NCBI RefSeq assembly: GCF_000787575.1
Contig: NW_012236499.1
Location: 248,001-312,000, forward strand
DNA from: Acytostelium subglobosum LB1
Lineage: Eukaryota > Evosea > Eumycetozoa > Acytosteliales > Acytosteliaceae
Length of the DNA: 64,000 nucleotides
Direction of reading: 5' to 3'
Shown: positions 41,184 to 54,900 of the stretch, piece after piece
How positions within the stretch are numbered: the stretch's first letter is position 1
Layout: each line of letters begins with the position of its first letter
The notes under the pieces: model-generated
Told to the model about the DNA's origin: nothing
The model's input: only the letters and a program-made list of their open reading frames with translations
The model's database searches: none
Translations under genes and position numbers: made by a program

Positions 41184-44100
41184 CTAGTGCCTTGTCCTCT
41201 TGCCATCGTGAGGGTGATGTGCATTGGGATGTTGTTGTACATGTGGATGGAATGGTTGATTATAATTGACTGCTTGTGTGTGATCATATGTTCGCTTTTG
41301 TCCAACTTGCTCTGTTTGTTGTTGCTGCTGCTGTTGTGCAGCATACGACGCATAGTACTGTGAAAGGTCTTGAGGTGAATATCCTGGATATGCCTGTACG
41401 TTGTTGTTGTTGTCGTTGTGTAAATGATTGATTGATCGATTGATCGTTTGATCGATTGATTGATGATTGATTGATCGGTTGAGGGTGATTGATTGATTGG
41501 TGTTTGGGTACTTACCTGATTGTTCTGGGCATAGTATGCAGCCCATTGATCATAGTATTGTTGGTAGTAGTTCTGTTGGGCATTGGCGGCGTTTGGCATG
41601 GCGGGATTGACTTGGGGTTGGGGCACGGCCGGTGTTGGTTGGGGAGTTGGATACTGCTGCTTCTGCATCTGTTGCATGTAGGTCTGTTGTTGTTGCTGTT
41701 GCTGTTGTTGTTGCTTGAGGTAGGCCTCCTGCTGCTTGCGCTGTTTCTCTTGCATCTGCTGCTTCATGAGCAGTGCCTCCTTCTGTGTCTTCTCCAGTTG
41801 CACTTGGGCCGCGGCAGCTGCCTGTGCTTGTTGCGATCGTTGCAACATCTCTGACTGAGCCTTCAGCTGCTCCTGCATCCTTTGGATCTGGACGTTGGCC
41901 TGTGCCAGCTGGTCTTGTTGTGCCTTCATGTTGTTGATGACCACGGCCTGTTGAGGGGGAGGTGGTTGAGGCGGGAAGTTGTTGTTCATGTTGGGGTTGT
42001 TCATGTTGGGATTGACGTTCATGTTGTTCATGTGAGGAGGGAAGCCATATGGTGCACCATGTCCAACCATGCCTGGATACTGATGGCCTTGGTTGGGATA
42101 GGGATGAGGACCACCAGGATGGTTCATTCTGGGTGGGGGTGGTCCTCCACGGTAGGGTGGAGGGAATTGCTGTGGCGACTGATTGATTGGCATTGGTGGA
42201 TGGTTAGGATATGGGGCGTTGTAGTGAGGGGGAGGAGGTCCTCCGGGATGACCACCTCTGCCACCACCGCCGCCACCTCCACCGCGACCACCACCTCCAA
42301 ATCCACCTCTGGCACCTCCTCCACCTCGAGGAGGAGGTCCTCCGGGATGGCCACCTCTACCGCCCATTGGAGAGGCGGGAGGGTGAGGGGGACCGCCCTG
42401 GGCAGGTCTTTGAGGACGTGCACCCAAGGTATAGCCAGGCTTTGAAGGATTGCCAAAGCTCACTCTGATCTTGTAGCCTTGGAGGTCCTTCTCATTCATC
42501 GTCCTCTGTGCCTTCTCTGCGTCCTCCATCAACTCATAGTCGATAAAGGCAAAGCCTCTTGGTTGACCAGTTGCTGGGTTTGGCACTACACTACAGTCCT
42601 TAATCTTGCCAAATGGAGAGAACAACTTCTTGAGAATGCCAGGGTCCTATTGTTGTCGTTGTTATCATAAGGTTAGTGATCATGTGTGTTGATGGTGGAT
42701 TACGAGGGATTGGGTACATTACCACAAAGTTCCTAGGTAGACGATCAACAAAGATTGTACGGGAGTGCATTGACTCGAGTGTTGTACATTGGTCTGCCCA
42801 ATCCACTCTGAGTGTTCTTCCATTGTAAGTGGTTGAGCCCAGTGATGACTTGGCAGCATTGGCCTGTAGCTTAGTTCTAAAGTCAATGAATCCATATCCC
42901 TTAGAGTCTCCATTCTTCTTATTCTTCATGATCTATTTGTTTGAGCGAGCGAGTGAGTATAAGTGATCGATCAATCAATCAATCAAACGAATGAATACAT
43001 ACAATGATACGGTCTACCTCACCATACTTCTCAAACATCTTCCTTAGTTGATCCTTGCCAGCCTCTGGACCTAGGTTGCCAACGAATAGTAGTGTGTCGG
43101 CTAGTGGCATGTCGACAATGTTGAGTGTGCAGTTCTTTAGCTTGCTGTTGTTCAACTTCTCCTTGACATCATCATGCGCCTGTTGGTTCTCCATGGACAC
43201 AACGGCAATGTCACGCTTGGGACCGTCATATGTAATGCTGAGCACCTTGCCATGCACGCTGAGATACTCCTTGAGGTCCTTCTCGATGACGGTCTCTGTC
43301 AGTCCGGTGATCTTGAGCGTGGGTGGCTTCTTGAATGCCTCGTCCATCTCTGCCAGGACCTGTGCAACCTTGGCCTTGTCCTCACCCTTCCTGTCCTTGT
43401 CGGCCTTGATCTTCTCAGCAATTGATTGTTCTGCCTCCTTTATAGCCTTCTCTACTAGTTGCTCATCAACATCATCAGCAGCTGATTTATGTTGTTGTTT
43501 ATGTTGTTGGGTCTGTTGTTGCTTGGGTTGTTGCTGTTGCTGTTGCTGTTGCTGTCGTTGACCATCCTTGTCATCATCAGCCTCGTTGTCTTTGTCATCA
43601 TCATCTTCATCATTGCCACTACCGCTGTTCTTAATGACATCTTCATAGTTTGCTTCATTGTCAGAGTAGTCAAGCTCTTCATTATTAACGAGCTCATCCA
43701 TAAACTCAGCTGTCTCCTCTTCTACTGTTTCTTCTTCTTGCTCTTCCTCTGCTGCGACCTCCTCCTCATCCTTAGCTTGATCAGCCTCTTGCAGCTCGAT
43801 GTTCTTTGTCTCTACAGGTGGCTCGGCATCCTTCTCAGACTTGTGAGTGCTTGTAGCACTATCCTGAGTATCTCCATTCAACTCCTCCATCTGTTCCTCC
43901 TGTTCTTGATTCTTTGGTTGTTGCACTTCCTCAACCTTGGTCATTGTCTCTTGCTCAGGAGCAGATTCATTCTTTACGGTACCCTCAGAGGAGTCACCAT
44001 TCAATGTTGGTGAAGTTGTAGTTGTTTCAACTTTTGTTTGTTGTTGCTGTTGTTGTTTCTTCCTCTGCTGTGCAGCGGGTGATTGTTTTGCTTGTTTCTT

Positions 44101-44412
44101 TGAGGAGGGAGGTGGAGTTGTTGACGAAGGTGGAGGTGTTGTTGAAGATGCAACTGTACTGTTTGTCTCTGATACTACTGTTGTTGGCGTAGTTGGTGAT
44201 GCTGATGTTGTTGTTGGTGATGATGTTGTTGTAACAGATTGTTGCTTATATTCATTTATCCTCAATACTAGAGCAGGTTTATTGCCAGTAGTAGATAGAT
44301 TCTTTGCAGAGAGTATAGCCTTTAGTTGAGTCACTGTCAACGATGACAGATCTGCAGGTATATCATCTGTTATTGTTGTTGTTGTTATTGTAGTGTTTTT
44401 ATTTTCGCTCAT
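41184..44412 (-). CDS. RNA-binding protein: SAP domain, three RRMs, RGG and Q-rich tail
   Basis: This is a probable nuclear hnRNP-type protein of 986 residues. A SAP domain (about 24-56, LTVTQLKAILSAKNLS) precedes long Thr/Pro, polyQ and acidic tracts. RRM1 is near 366-436 (LKITGLTETVIEKDLKEYL). RRM2 is near 443-515 (LLFVGNLGPEAGKDQLRKMF and KGYGFIDF). RRM3 is near 525-605 (RTIFVDRLPRNF and RGFAFIDYE). A Gly/Arg/Pro-rich RGG region, a Met/Asn/Pro region and a Gln-rich coiled segment follow, with Tyr motifs near the end (PGYSPQDLSQYYASYA). Exons are 44412-43003, 42932-42723, 42646-41516 and 41393-41184; all phases agree. If the last intron is retained the frame continues to 41084 with AATC-repeat residues, which I reject. 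The C-terminal half looks prone to phase separation, by composition only. Confidence 0.9.
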
Positions 44413-44667
44413 CCCTACTAATACTAAATACTACTAATATATATATATATGTATGTTTATGTTGTAACAAGGATTGATAATGAAGCAATTAATTGTTTGT
44501 TTTTCCAAAGACAAGTTTGTTGGTGGTTCGTTTGCGAGCTGAAATTTTAATTAATCGTTCGAACTTCAAATTTCAATACAATAATCCAGGAACAAAGACA
44601 ATAATAATGAATCAAATAAACTTGGTTTGAATCAACCGAATAACATAGGGTAATAAGATGAATGTTG
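44413..44667. promoter_or_regulatory. Upstream region of the SAP/RRM gene
   Basis: This AT-rich stretch has a (TA)n run close to the ATG (about 44434-44449). It also contains the 3' flank of the FNIP gene. No other gene is seen. Confidence 0.35.
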
Positions 44668-46101
44668 TTATTGTATCTTCAACTTCAATTTGAAAAGTGA
44701 ATGTGACGAACATGTTTCCCTAAGTATGTCTTTGGTGTGCTGGTCTGAGTTCCTCGAGGAACTCAACAATCTTTGATTCAAACCAAACATCATCTTGGAA
44801 TGTTCATTATTGTCAATGTCATGTTGTGACTCATCCGAATGTCCAATCGCATGCATTACTCCAATTGCTAAACCAGGAGGTTGGATTCTAATGTATAGAT
44901 GAAGATATGATTTGCCAGAAAGTGGATCACATTTGTGAGAAACATGATAGGTCTCTGCATTGAGACAATACCTTGAGAGCATTCGGTATCCTGTCATTGT
45001 CTGGCGTTCCACTTGTTCGAAGGGTATCTCTCGAAGATGTCTTCCAGACATCATAAGATGTACGTACTTTAGTCGACGGGTGATTGGTCGGTGGTCTACA
45101 TGTGTTGTTGGGATACATGGTGAATCCATTACCATGTTAGCTAGACCTTCATATATTGTCAAGGAACTTAATGTCTCGGGAAGTAATCGATCATTTAGGT
45201 CTTGTCGATATTCAATGCCAAGTATTAATCGTGTGAGACTACTAGGCAGTACACCTCCATCTGGTTGTGGTGTAAGTGGCTTGTTGAATGCTGTGCCAAA
45301 TGATAGGTTTGTGATGGAAGATGGCAACACTCCAATGCCAAGTGTAGAGTTGAACATATAACCAAATGACAACTTGGTTAGGGAGCGAGGCAACACACGA
45401 CTATCAACTATAGGTTGATTGAAACTATGTCCAAATGTTAAAGATCTAAGTGATATTGGTAATGATCCACACTCCAATGTATTATTGAACATTGTTCCAA
45501 ATGATAGTGATTGTAGTGATGTTGGTAAGGTATCAATTGTGATTGGTTGATTATAACGTATACCCATTGATAGTTTGATTAGTGATTGGGGCAGTGATCC
45601 AATTTGCAATGGTTGGTCAAAATCACATCCAAGGCAAAGCCTTGTTAAACTATTTGGTAGGGTACCAGGTGTGATTGGATGATCAAAGTATGAGCCAACA
45701 TTCAATGATTGGAGTCCTGATGGCAAGAGATCACTTGACAAAGGTTGGTCGAATTTAACTGGCAGTGTCAATGATCTCAATGTCACTGGCAACAATCCAG
45801 GTACCAATTTAATATTGTACACATTTGAAAAGTCCATTGATGTAATTGATGTAGTGTTGGTGTTGGTGTTGGTAGTAGTAGTCTTTGATCCATGTTGTTG
45901 TTGTTTGATGTTTAGTAATAGTTGATCAAATATACTAGTGTTGAGACTATTGATCAAGTTGTTATCATGTATATTGATCAATGTTGAATATAATCTTTTA
46001 CATGTTAATGAAAGACATATAATATCAATAACATTATCAATTGTATTACTATATAAAAGTTCATAAATATGTTTGATTATTATCGTTGGTAAACAATCCA
46101 T
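44668..46101 (-). CDS. F-box-like protein with FNIP repeats
   Basis: This single-exon gene encodes 477 residues. The N-terminus (DCLPTIIIKHIYELL...CLSLTCKRLYSTL) resembles an F-box. From about residue 100 to 310 there are around nine to ten FNIP repeats of 22-24 residues, with the pattern LPxSLxxLxFGxxFNQPLxxGxLP, the dictyostelid type of leucine-rich repeat. Dictyostelids carry very large families of these proteins. A function in SCF substrate recognition is plausible from domain type but untested. The C-terminal 170 residues match no domain I know. The gene is divergent from MROH1. Confidence 0.88.
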   Translation of the reverse strand: MDCLPTIIIKHIYELLYSNTIDNVIDIICLSLTCKRLYSTLINIHDNNLINSLNTSIFDQLLLNIKQQQHGSKTTTTNTNTNTTSITSMDFSNVYNIKLVPGLLPVTLRSLTLPVKFDQPLSSDLLPSGLQSLNVGSYFDHPITPGTLPNSLTRLCLGCDFDQPLQIGSLPQSLIKLSMGIRYNQPITIDTLPTSLQSLSFGTMFNNTLECGSLPISLRSLTFGHSFNQPIVDSRVLPRSLTKLSFGYMFNSTLGIGVLPSSITNLSFGTAFNKPLTPQPDGGVLPSSLTRLILGIEYRQDLNDRLLPETLSSLTIYEGLANMVMDSPCIPTTHVDHRPITRRLKYVHLMMSGRHLREIPFEQVERQTMTGYRMLSRYCLNAETYHVSHKCDPLSGKSYLHLYIRIQPPGLAIGVMHAIGHSDESQHDIDNNEHSKMMFGLNQRLLSSSRNSDQHTKDILRETCSSHSLFKLKLKIQ

Positions 46102-46469
46102 CCTTAATTATTGTTATCTGATCATTATGATTGGTGTTGAAGTGTTTGTGTGTGTGTGTGTGTGTGTACGAGAGTAGACTGCCTCTGATTAGTTAGTGTA
46201 GATCAGGAGGGGGGTGATACTTAGACCTAAAAAAGCAACAACAGAACCCACCTTTATGAGTGGAAAGCTCGCAAGAAAAAACATTGACCCAGGTCCTGAG
46301 TGCTCAGGAGGATTGTTTCATTAATTCATTCATCTCATTGTTATTACTCAAACATAAGACAGATATATACGGTCCAACAGATATCTGTTGGTCATTATCA
46401 TAACATATATAAAAATATATATTATTTAAATAATACACATAACTTAACAGTTGTGTGGATGTTGTAATA
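46102..46469. promoter_or_regulatory. Divergent promoter region, FNIP gene / MROH1
   Basis: These 368 bases contain a (TG)n run (about 46147-46166), a near-palindrome TCCTGAG-TG-CTCAGGA (about 46293-46308) and an AT-rich segment just before the MROH1 start. No gene is seen. Confidence 0.4.
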
Positions 46470-49400
46470 ATGTCACAATTTGTAAACAATACCAATAAGA
46501 AGTTACAACGTACACCAGTCATTGAGGGCTTGGTCAATGCCTTGCTATACTCTGCCAATGACAGTGATGAATCAGTACGCAACAGTGTCATTGCCTCAAC
46601 CTATGAGATTGGTTTCAGACAACCAAACACTGTCCTATCACTTGCCAGTGAATATCTTACAAAGTTCCCAAAGGTAAGTTTACTTTGTTCATAACTCCAC
46701 CATTCAGGCACCAATCACTAACTCACTAAATCAATCAAACAAATCCAGATCGATCAAACACATAGAGTCACTATATTAAAGTCAATACATCAGATTATTG
46801 GAGAGAAACGTGATGAGATTGTTGACTCTTTGGCGTTGGAATTGGTAAAGTTGGGAATAAGTGAAATGACACGTGATAAAGAAGTCAATCCTGATTGGCA
46901 ACAGGCTGCATCATCAATATTAGTATCCTTGTGTCTTAGATATCCAGGTTTGATCATGGATGAACTCATAAAGCGTTTCGAGACTGGTTCCATCCCTCAC
47001 TTCTTCATCATGAAGACTTTGGGTGATGTCATTGGATCAAATCGTAAGTCATATGATACCATCTGGAACCATCCCACTCATTGATCACTCAATCATTCCA
47101 ATCATTCCAATGACATAATCATCACTCACTAACAATGATCATATTTGCCAAATATAGCAATCCCAACTGTACCAAGAATACGTGAGGTATTGTCTAGAGT
47201 ACTACCTATACTTGGATCAATCAAACATGATAATATCAAATGGGTGTTTGCATCAGCGCTTGGACAATTCGCAGACGCCATCGTTGTATACGTGTCAAAC
47301 ATTGACTCTGGATCGGACAAGTCACTCAACCTCTACAGCTTCAGCTCAGAGTTCTATCCAGCGTTGGAGCTCATGTATGGCAAGTGGCTCAGCAACAACC
47401 AGGACAAGGTGCGACTGGTCACCATCCAGGCGATCGGATCCATCTGCGCCATCCTGTCGGTGGAGCAGCTGGACGCCCAGGCCAACCGTCTCATCTCAGG
47501 CCTGATGCCCATGTTCAAGAAGGAGAAGGACCTGCTTCCCGTCTGTCAGGCGCTCACCAACATCCTGGACGTCTGCGTCAAGCACGAGCTCAAGACACAG
47601 GTCGAGCCCACGCTGCCACTTATCACCCTCACACTGCACCCACTGGTGTGCACCACGCCCGACTACAACAACCCGTCGTCGTTCAAGATCTTCAACGAGG
47701 TGCTGCGCGCCTTCGAGATCATTGGACGTGGCTTCCCAGATCAGCTGGTGCACTTCCTCTCACAGCGTCTTGAGATCAAGGACCCCAGGTCGCGTGCCGG
47801 CTGTCTCTCGATCACCAAGCACGTGGTCACGCGTCTCGACGCCGAGCTGGGTGAGGAAAAGAAGATGATGATACTCTCTGCGATCAAGCCACTGATCCTC
47901 ACCGAGACATCGATGTTTGTCAAGAAGTATCTGGCACAGGTCGTCATTGCCATGGCCTCGCACGGCTACCTCCATCTCGAGGGTGGCCAGAGCATGATCG
48001 AGTTCATTGTGAAGGGCGCCAGCTACTTTGTCGACTCGGACATTGGCAAGCCAATGCCACCTGCAGAGAAGAAGAAGGAGCCCGTCAACGAGATGACCGT
48101 CACCGATCTCGAGTTCCGCAAGATATGCGATGATGTGCTCAACCTCATCACCACCACCATCCCCGACATGGATGCCGTGCTGTGGCCCTACCTCTTTGAG
48201 TCAATCACACCGATCGAGTACACGGGCGCCGCCGCTATCGTGGCCAAGTGCATCGGACACATTGCCAGCAACAAACGCGAGCAGGAGGCCGAAGATTATT
48301 ACATTGACTTTGACAAGGAGGTCAACTTGCCCAAACCCACACAGATCATTGCTCGCTACTTTGTGTTGTTGACGGCACCACATCGTCGCAATGAGTTGGG
48401 CACACGTGTGCTCGAGGCCATGCGCTCTATCGGACCCATTCTCCATCCGTCCATTTGTGACATGTGGGACATCACATTGCCCAAGCTCGGACAGTACCTC
48501 GCCGACCATCCCGATGGTGATCAGTTCAACAAGAATCAATGGGAGGAGCTGGTGCTCCGTCTTTTGTCCGAGACGATCAAGAACGCCGCCGACGACGAGT
48601 GGACTGTGTCGCTGGGCTCGGCGCTGGCCGATCAGACTGATCATTACAAGCGCGACCCAATCCTCAAGAGATCACTGTTCAAACAACTTGGACTGATCAT
48701 GCAGAAGTGTTCACACAAGGAGTTTGTCAAGACAAAGATCGAGTACATGTTCAACTCTGTCGACTACACCAACCACCTCGAGAACGAAGGTTGCGCCATC
48801 GGACTCGGATACTGCTCAGCCTCTCACTTTGACATTGTTCTTGAGAAGATTGGATCGTTTATCAAGAGTAAGTAATCATCAATCATGGAACTGTCCCAAT
48901 CACTCACACTCACACATCAAACAAACATTAGACAACATGGCCAAGAAGTCTGGATTCTTCAAGAAGACAGGTATCAAGGGTATTAAGAACTGTATCTTGC
49001 TGAGCTTGGCATACTGCGCCACATACTCGCAAGCTACATTGTTGTCGACTAGAGTGGAGGTACATATACTCAGCCCAATTAGACCTTGCATCAACACACT
49101 GAAGAAGCCACCAAAGAAGTTGTCGGCCATCAAGATGATTGATCACTTGGGCAAGGCATTGCATGAGGACAAGGTGCCAAACTTTGTGTTCAAACAGCGC
49201 GATGAACTATTCAAAATCATCATTGGATACATGTCTGTGGGTGCGGTCACGCCACAGGTCAAGATAGACGGCATCAACGCGTGTGCCACATTAATCAACC
49301 TCAGCCCGGCCCTACCACTCGAGCTGGAGACCCAGATCGTCACACTGCTACTGCAGTTCTACAACACACCAGAGGACTCTGAGCAGTCCGCCCAACTCGT

Positions 49401-51828
49401 GGAGACAATCAACAGTCTGTTCTCCACATTGCTCTTCAATCAGACCAGCATCGTGTGTCTCAACAGACTCATCGCGTATCTGGACCCCCTGACGCGCTCC
49501 AAGGAGACTCATCTACGCGAGCGATCACTCAACTGCATGCTGCACATTGTAAAGAAGTTCATCGAGTACACCACCGATGCCGAGCAACTCCCCACTGAGA
49601 AGAAGTTTGAGCGCGTCGGTCATGCAGTCTCCATTATCGTTCCAAGGATCTGTGATCCAGAGTCATCGATCAGGAAGAACGCCGTAGAGTCCATGCAATT
49701 GGTACTTTGTAAGTCATATCCTGGAATCATTCACTTGATCATTCACTTACATGCTGGAATCATTCCAAACAGACATTGACCACATGCTCAAGAATGTATC
49801 ACATGAGAACAGGAGAGTGAAGCCAGTTGACACGATTCAACCATTCACACAGATGAAGGAGACGATCATGACGGAGGAGGTCAACGAACAGTTCACTCTG
49901 GCATTGGAGATCTCGAATATTATCGCCAAGATGTTGACACTTGATGAGATACCAGTGTTCTTGGAGGGCACACTCAAGGGTCTGCAAGACCACCAGACCC
50001 TCAGTACCAACGGTACCTGTATCATATTGAATGGAGTGATCAAAGCACGTGGTGGAGAACTCGGTGACTACGTCACACCTTTGGTCAAGGGACTGGTGTC
50101 AGCCATGGAGACCATCACCTCTGATACCACAATGAATGGAACGTTGGCATCCATCAGGAGTTTGTCCAATCACCACCTCATTCCAGTCCTTGGAGTCCTG
50201 CTTGAGTATCCAATGCCACACTCTGTGTAAGTATCTAGTTCTTGAACGATTAATTAATGATTGATGGATTAGTCGCTAACCCTATCTTGCAGACATGTTA
50301 TCAAATCACTTCAAACGCTTGCCAAGGACAAGAACTTGGTAGTGCCAACCATTACATTCTTGATGGACCTGCTCAATAACAAGCCAATCTATGATGATAA
50401 GCCTGATCCAAAGGACAAGAAGAGGACAGTGCCATCACCCTACCCAATTGCATTGGCTGCCACCTGTTCAATCGGTGAGATACTCCAAGTTGAGGAGCTT
50501 AGTGAGATTGCCAACACATACTACTGTCAGTTCTTCTCAACTCTTGCACTCCGAGCTGGAACAACAAACAACTCACTTCCAGGTGTCATTGAGCCACCTG
50601 CAGGCTCAAAGGCCAAGCCAGTCCACATCATCCCATCACAGTATGTAATTTGGAACTCATTCTCTCACTCAATCACTCACTAATAACACCACTCACCCAA
50701 TCATACAGACAACTTGTTACATCATTCAGACAGTTCTTTAAGTGCACCAAGGAGGATGATGTGTTGGAGTTGATTGAGAACAAGGGAAGCATGGCAGGAC
50801 TGGAAGGACCAACATACCACATCGCAATTCAGGAGATAACGGCACAGTTTGCTCATAGCCACCCAGAGTTGATAAAGGGTGTGTTTGAGTTCCTATTGCC
50901 ATACCAACGCGCCAACTACGTTCCACAACGAGTGATCACCCTGTCCATCTACTCTGAGCTCATCAATCACTGCAAGGACAAGGATCTGCTGCAGAAGCTC
51001 ATTAACACGCTGCTCAATTCGCTGGTTGAGCCCGCCCTCAAGTTGATCTCACTCAAAGGACTGAGCAACATTGTCAGCGCCGGAGAGGAGTCCACCAACC
51101 GTTACGCGCCAACCGTCATCGACGCCATATCATCATCGATCGACGATTCCGACGAGGTGATGGCTATGGAATCCATGTTAGGCTTATCCAAGATTTTCAC
51201 GATCGTAGACGAGGCTCGTGTGGCGCCTATCCTAGTCAACATTTGCAACCGAATCAAGCCAGCCTTTGAGAAGCCCAACAACGAGATTCGCGCTGCCTCG
51301 TTCACACTCTTTGGCTCACTGTGGCGCTTTGGCTCTGGCATGGCATGCGATCCATTCTACGAGCAGATACACTACAATTTGCCGTCGATCATCATGCATC
51401 TCAACGACGAATCACCATTGGTGCGAACGGCCTGCAAGACCACGCTCAGACAACTGAGCAAACTGCTGCGAACTGAAGAGGCCAAGGCACTGTTCCATCG
51501 AAAGAACTTTGACGTGGACGCCACACTGGACTACGACGCATTCCTTGAGGATTTCTCAAAGGTGATGATCACACTCTACACCGATCGCATCAACTACTTC
51601 ATCATGACCAGCATCGAGTATTACAAGAGTCCTTGGGTGCAGCTACGTGGAAACGCCGCCACTCTCACTGGATTCATACTTGGATACCTTCCATTCGAGA
51701 AGAGACAGAGAGAGACCTCCCTGAACCCTTCGATCATCACCAAGGCTCTCGCGCAACTACTGGGAGAGAAGAGTCCAGTGGTCAGGAAGAAGGCTGCAGA
51801 CGCCATCTCCTTCCTCCACGCTTACTAA
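46470..51828 (+). CDS. mroh1: Maestro heat-like repeat protein, MROH1 family
   Basis: This is a 1,635-residue all-helical HEAT-repeat protein. Conserved segments include GLVNALLYSANDSDESVRNS, the block FKIFNEVLRAFEIIGRGFPD, GLGYCSASHFDIVLEKI and the C-terminal LRGNAATLTGFILGYLP. MROH1 homologues occur widely in eukaryotes; work in animals ties the protein to lysosomes, but its role in amoebae is not known to me. Seven exons are in phase: 46470-46673, 46749-47043, 47158-48867, 48932-49708, 49773-50226, 50293-50640 and 50709-51828. Introns are 64-114 nt with GTAAGT/GTATGT starts. It converges with the deubiquitinase gene, with about 115 nt between stops. Confidence 0.88.
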
Positions 51829-51942
51829 ACAAACAAGTACCACCATATATATGTATATGTAGGATAATAAATAATTAATGTATCCATCCAATACCCACTG
51901 TTGCCAGCCTTAAAGGTTTAGGACGCTTGGTCGAGAGTGTAT

Positions 51943-54900
51943 TTATTTCGACTTTGATGAAGAAGTGGAGGAAGCAGCAGAGGCAAAGAGAGTCTGCAGT
52001 GATTCGAGACACGATTTGAACTGTTTGGCCCTGTCTGACTGCTCAAAAGCTGGAGTGTGAGCAAGTTCCTTGTTGAATGCTTCGAGCATCTCACAAACAG
52101 CGGTTAGGTGTTTAGAGTTTGTCGAAGTGGCTGATCGTCCATTGCCCAACAACTCCAATGACTTGAGTGTGTTTGTGAGGTCTGCCAAGTGCTGGTCGAC
52201 TTCGGAGGCGGCATTGTCGTTGGATAGTGAATTGATTGAGGCGATCGACGTCTGCACTTGGTCATACAGAAGTTGGCACCAGAGAGAGTATGTCGGGTTG
52301 GAGTCCTTGGACACCAGTCCGTCCGTGTCGATCACGAATCGTTTGTTGATATCAAAGAACTCTTGGTTGCTTAGCGTACTGGTGTGTTTGATGGCAAAGG
52401 TGATGATGGCGATCTTCTCCTCGTCCTTGATCTGAGCGGAATACTTTCCAACGGCTGTAGCCAATACCTTGTAGCCATTCTCCAGACCAACTGCAATCAT
52501 CTCCTTAATGATCTTGAAAATGAGTATGATGGACTTTTGCTGGACGGGCGAGTTGGCATTGCTGTGACCACCACAAAGGTTGAGAACATCCAACAACATT
52601 ATGTAGAATCGCTCGCTCCTCTGTGTTTGGTTGGCGGCCAAGTTGTCGAGGTCTGCACTCTTCTTGTTGAATATCTCAGTGACCACCACGATGAAGCCCT
52701 CTGGACATTCAATGGCAATCTGATTGATTAACTTGTTGATGTGAGGCAGAAGATGTATGTTTTGCTCGGCGGCAGAGATCAGTGAGTTGACAACTGTCCT
52801 GAAGGATTGGCTTGAGGCATCCCACAACTGGGGTGGAGACTGTGGCATGGACTCGCCCACAACATTCGATGCCGCTGGAGAGGTATTGTCTTTGCGAAGA
52901 AGATTCAGTACCTTGGACAGCACCTCGAGGAGCTTTGGTGCGATGTTGAGGTCGGTGGTGTGTGCCTTGTTCTTGAGTATCTTGCACAGTACTTCAATGG
53001 GTACCCATCTTTCGTTGGACTGGTGCCCACCGTATGTGTTGAGATAGGCCTGGGCATCCTTGCGCTTGGTTGTCAGGATGCTAAGCAATGGCAACATATG
53101 AGGTGGATAGTGATGGAAGTTGATGAATCCCATGCAGTTGGTGAGGATCTTGTAGGTGGCGGCTGGTATCCTCTGTGCTACCAACTCCAATATTTGGATC
53201 AGCACTTTGCCCACTTCGGCGTACTCACCACACTCTAGATAGAGGAAGTTGATCGCCCAGTAGAAGTTGTTATGTGTGCCAACCATGTTTAGGAACTCCA
53301 TCTTCTCCTGTGCCAGGTAGAGAATGATCTGGTAGAAGCCTGGCAGTGACTTTTTGTTGTACAGTTTGAGTTCTTCGTTTGGCGAAATGCTGATAAAGTA
53401 GTCCATGAGCTTGCCCTTGACGGGGTCATCCAGCATGAGACGCACATTGTCAGGGTACTCATTGAGCATGTTGGCAATGAATCGCACACACTCCTGACGG
53501 TTCCTATCGGTGGCCACCTGACAGGAAATGAATTGCTCCAACATCTTGAACATTGGTTGCTTGTACTCTCCGAGCAGCCTCTTCTCCTCGTCCGAGATGG
53601 TGCACAGTGTAAGCAGTTTGAAGTAGTACTCAAACCTGCCGCTCTGAACGTCCTTCTCCTCACGAGCCATCACCTTGACATCCTTGGACTGCTCCATTAG
53701 GTATTGGAAGAGTTCGTTGACACGGTCTGCGTTGGATTGTGCATCGTCCAGACTGTAGAGTGCGATGAGCAGTTTGTAGGCTTCGTAGCGCACATCGATC
53801 GAATCGTGCTCCACCAGCCACCGGATGAGCCATTCGTCCTTGTTGAGCATGAACCATTGGCCAATGATCGGGGTCTCGGCAGCCTGTTGCAAGAGATACT
53901 TGATGTGCGGCGCAAATGCGCTTTGCTTGACCTCCTCCATAAACTCAATGAACGCCTTGATGGCACTGTGGGCACGGTCCCTCTGCCAGTGGTCCTCGAG
54001 GGTGATCAATGTGATCAGTGCGTCTGGAGTGCTCCTGCTGTCTGTCTGGCGCAGCTGGCTTATCAGATTCTTGCTGAGCTTGATATCTCCAAAGCACATA
54101 TGGCGCATGATGTCATTGGATGCCTTTAGGTTGATCGAGTCAATGACGGTCTTGATGTAGAAGTGTGGGTTGGTGAGCATGTACAAGTCATCCTCGTTGA
54201 TAGCGATTGGCTCATCGGTGTGTGTCGGCAGGCGAGTGTCGTCCTGTGTTGAGTATCGAGTGTGTGCAGCCTGTACGAGAATGGCGATTGTCTCGAGCAT
54301 CGTTTGGAGCTGTGGAGAGTTGTACTTGTCGCCCATCTTGACCTTCTTTTGTGGTGGGTTGGTCTTGGCCATTGGAGAGTCGTCGCCCATGTAGAAGTGG
54401 ATCAGACGCGAGATGACGCAACGATTGAGCAGGAACCTCCTCTCCTCTATGCCAATGTTGGCAAAGTCACGTATCAGTGTGAAGTACTGATGGAAGTGCT
54501 TCCAGTACAGTGAGACCTCCTTGATAAAGTCTAGGTACGTGTCCATAAAGCGAGCAATGTATGACTTGGGACGGCCAATGAGATGAGATGAAGAGGACAA
54601 CTCCTGGTCCATCACGTTTTGGTTCAGTGCCTTTTGCTTGCCACTGGCAGACCTGTCACTGTCAATGTCAATGATGTCCATTGGCGAGTCATTGTCACCG
54701 TTGCTGTCGGGCGACACGCTCTCCATGTCAAAGTAGTACTGACGGTCCTCAGGCAGCAGTGTGGCAAACACCTGCAGAATGATCTTGGACAGTGCCTCGC
54801 GGGGCTCGGTGGTGATGCAGACAAGCATGTTCTGCTTGATCCACGTTGGGTCAGTGGTGACCGTGTCCAGGAACCATCTGCATGCTCCTTGGTGGCTCTC

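Noticed and set aside
41084-41515. C-terminal extension of the SAP/RRM protein to 41084
   Set aside because: It depends on retaining an AATC-repeat intron (41394-41515); the spliced frame ending at 41184 is Q/Y-rich like the preceding part and in phase.
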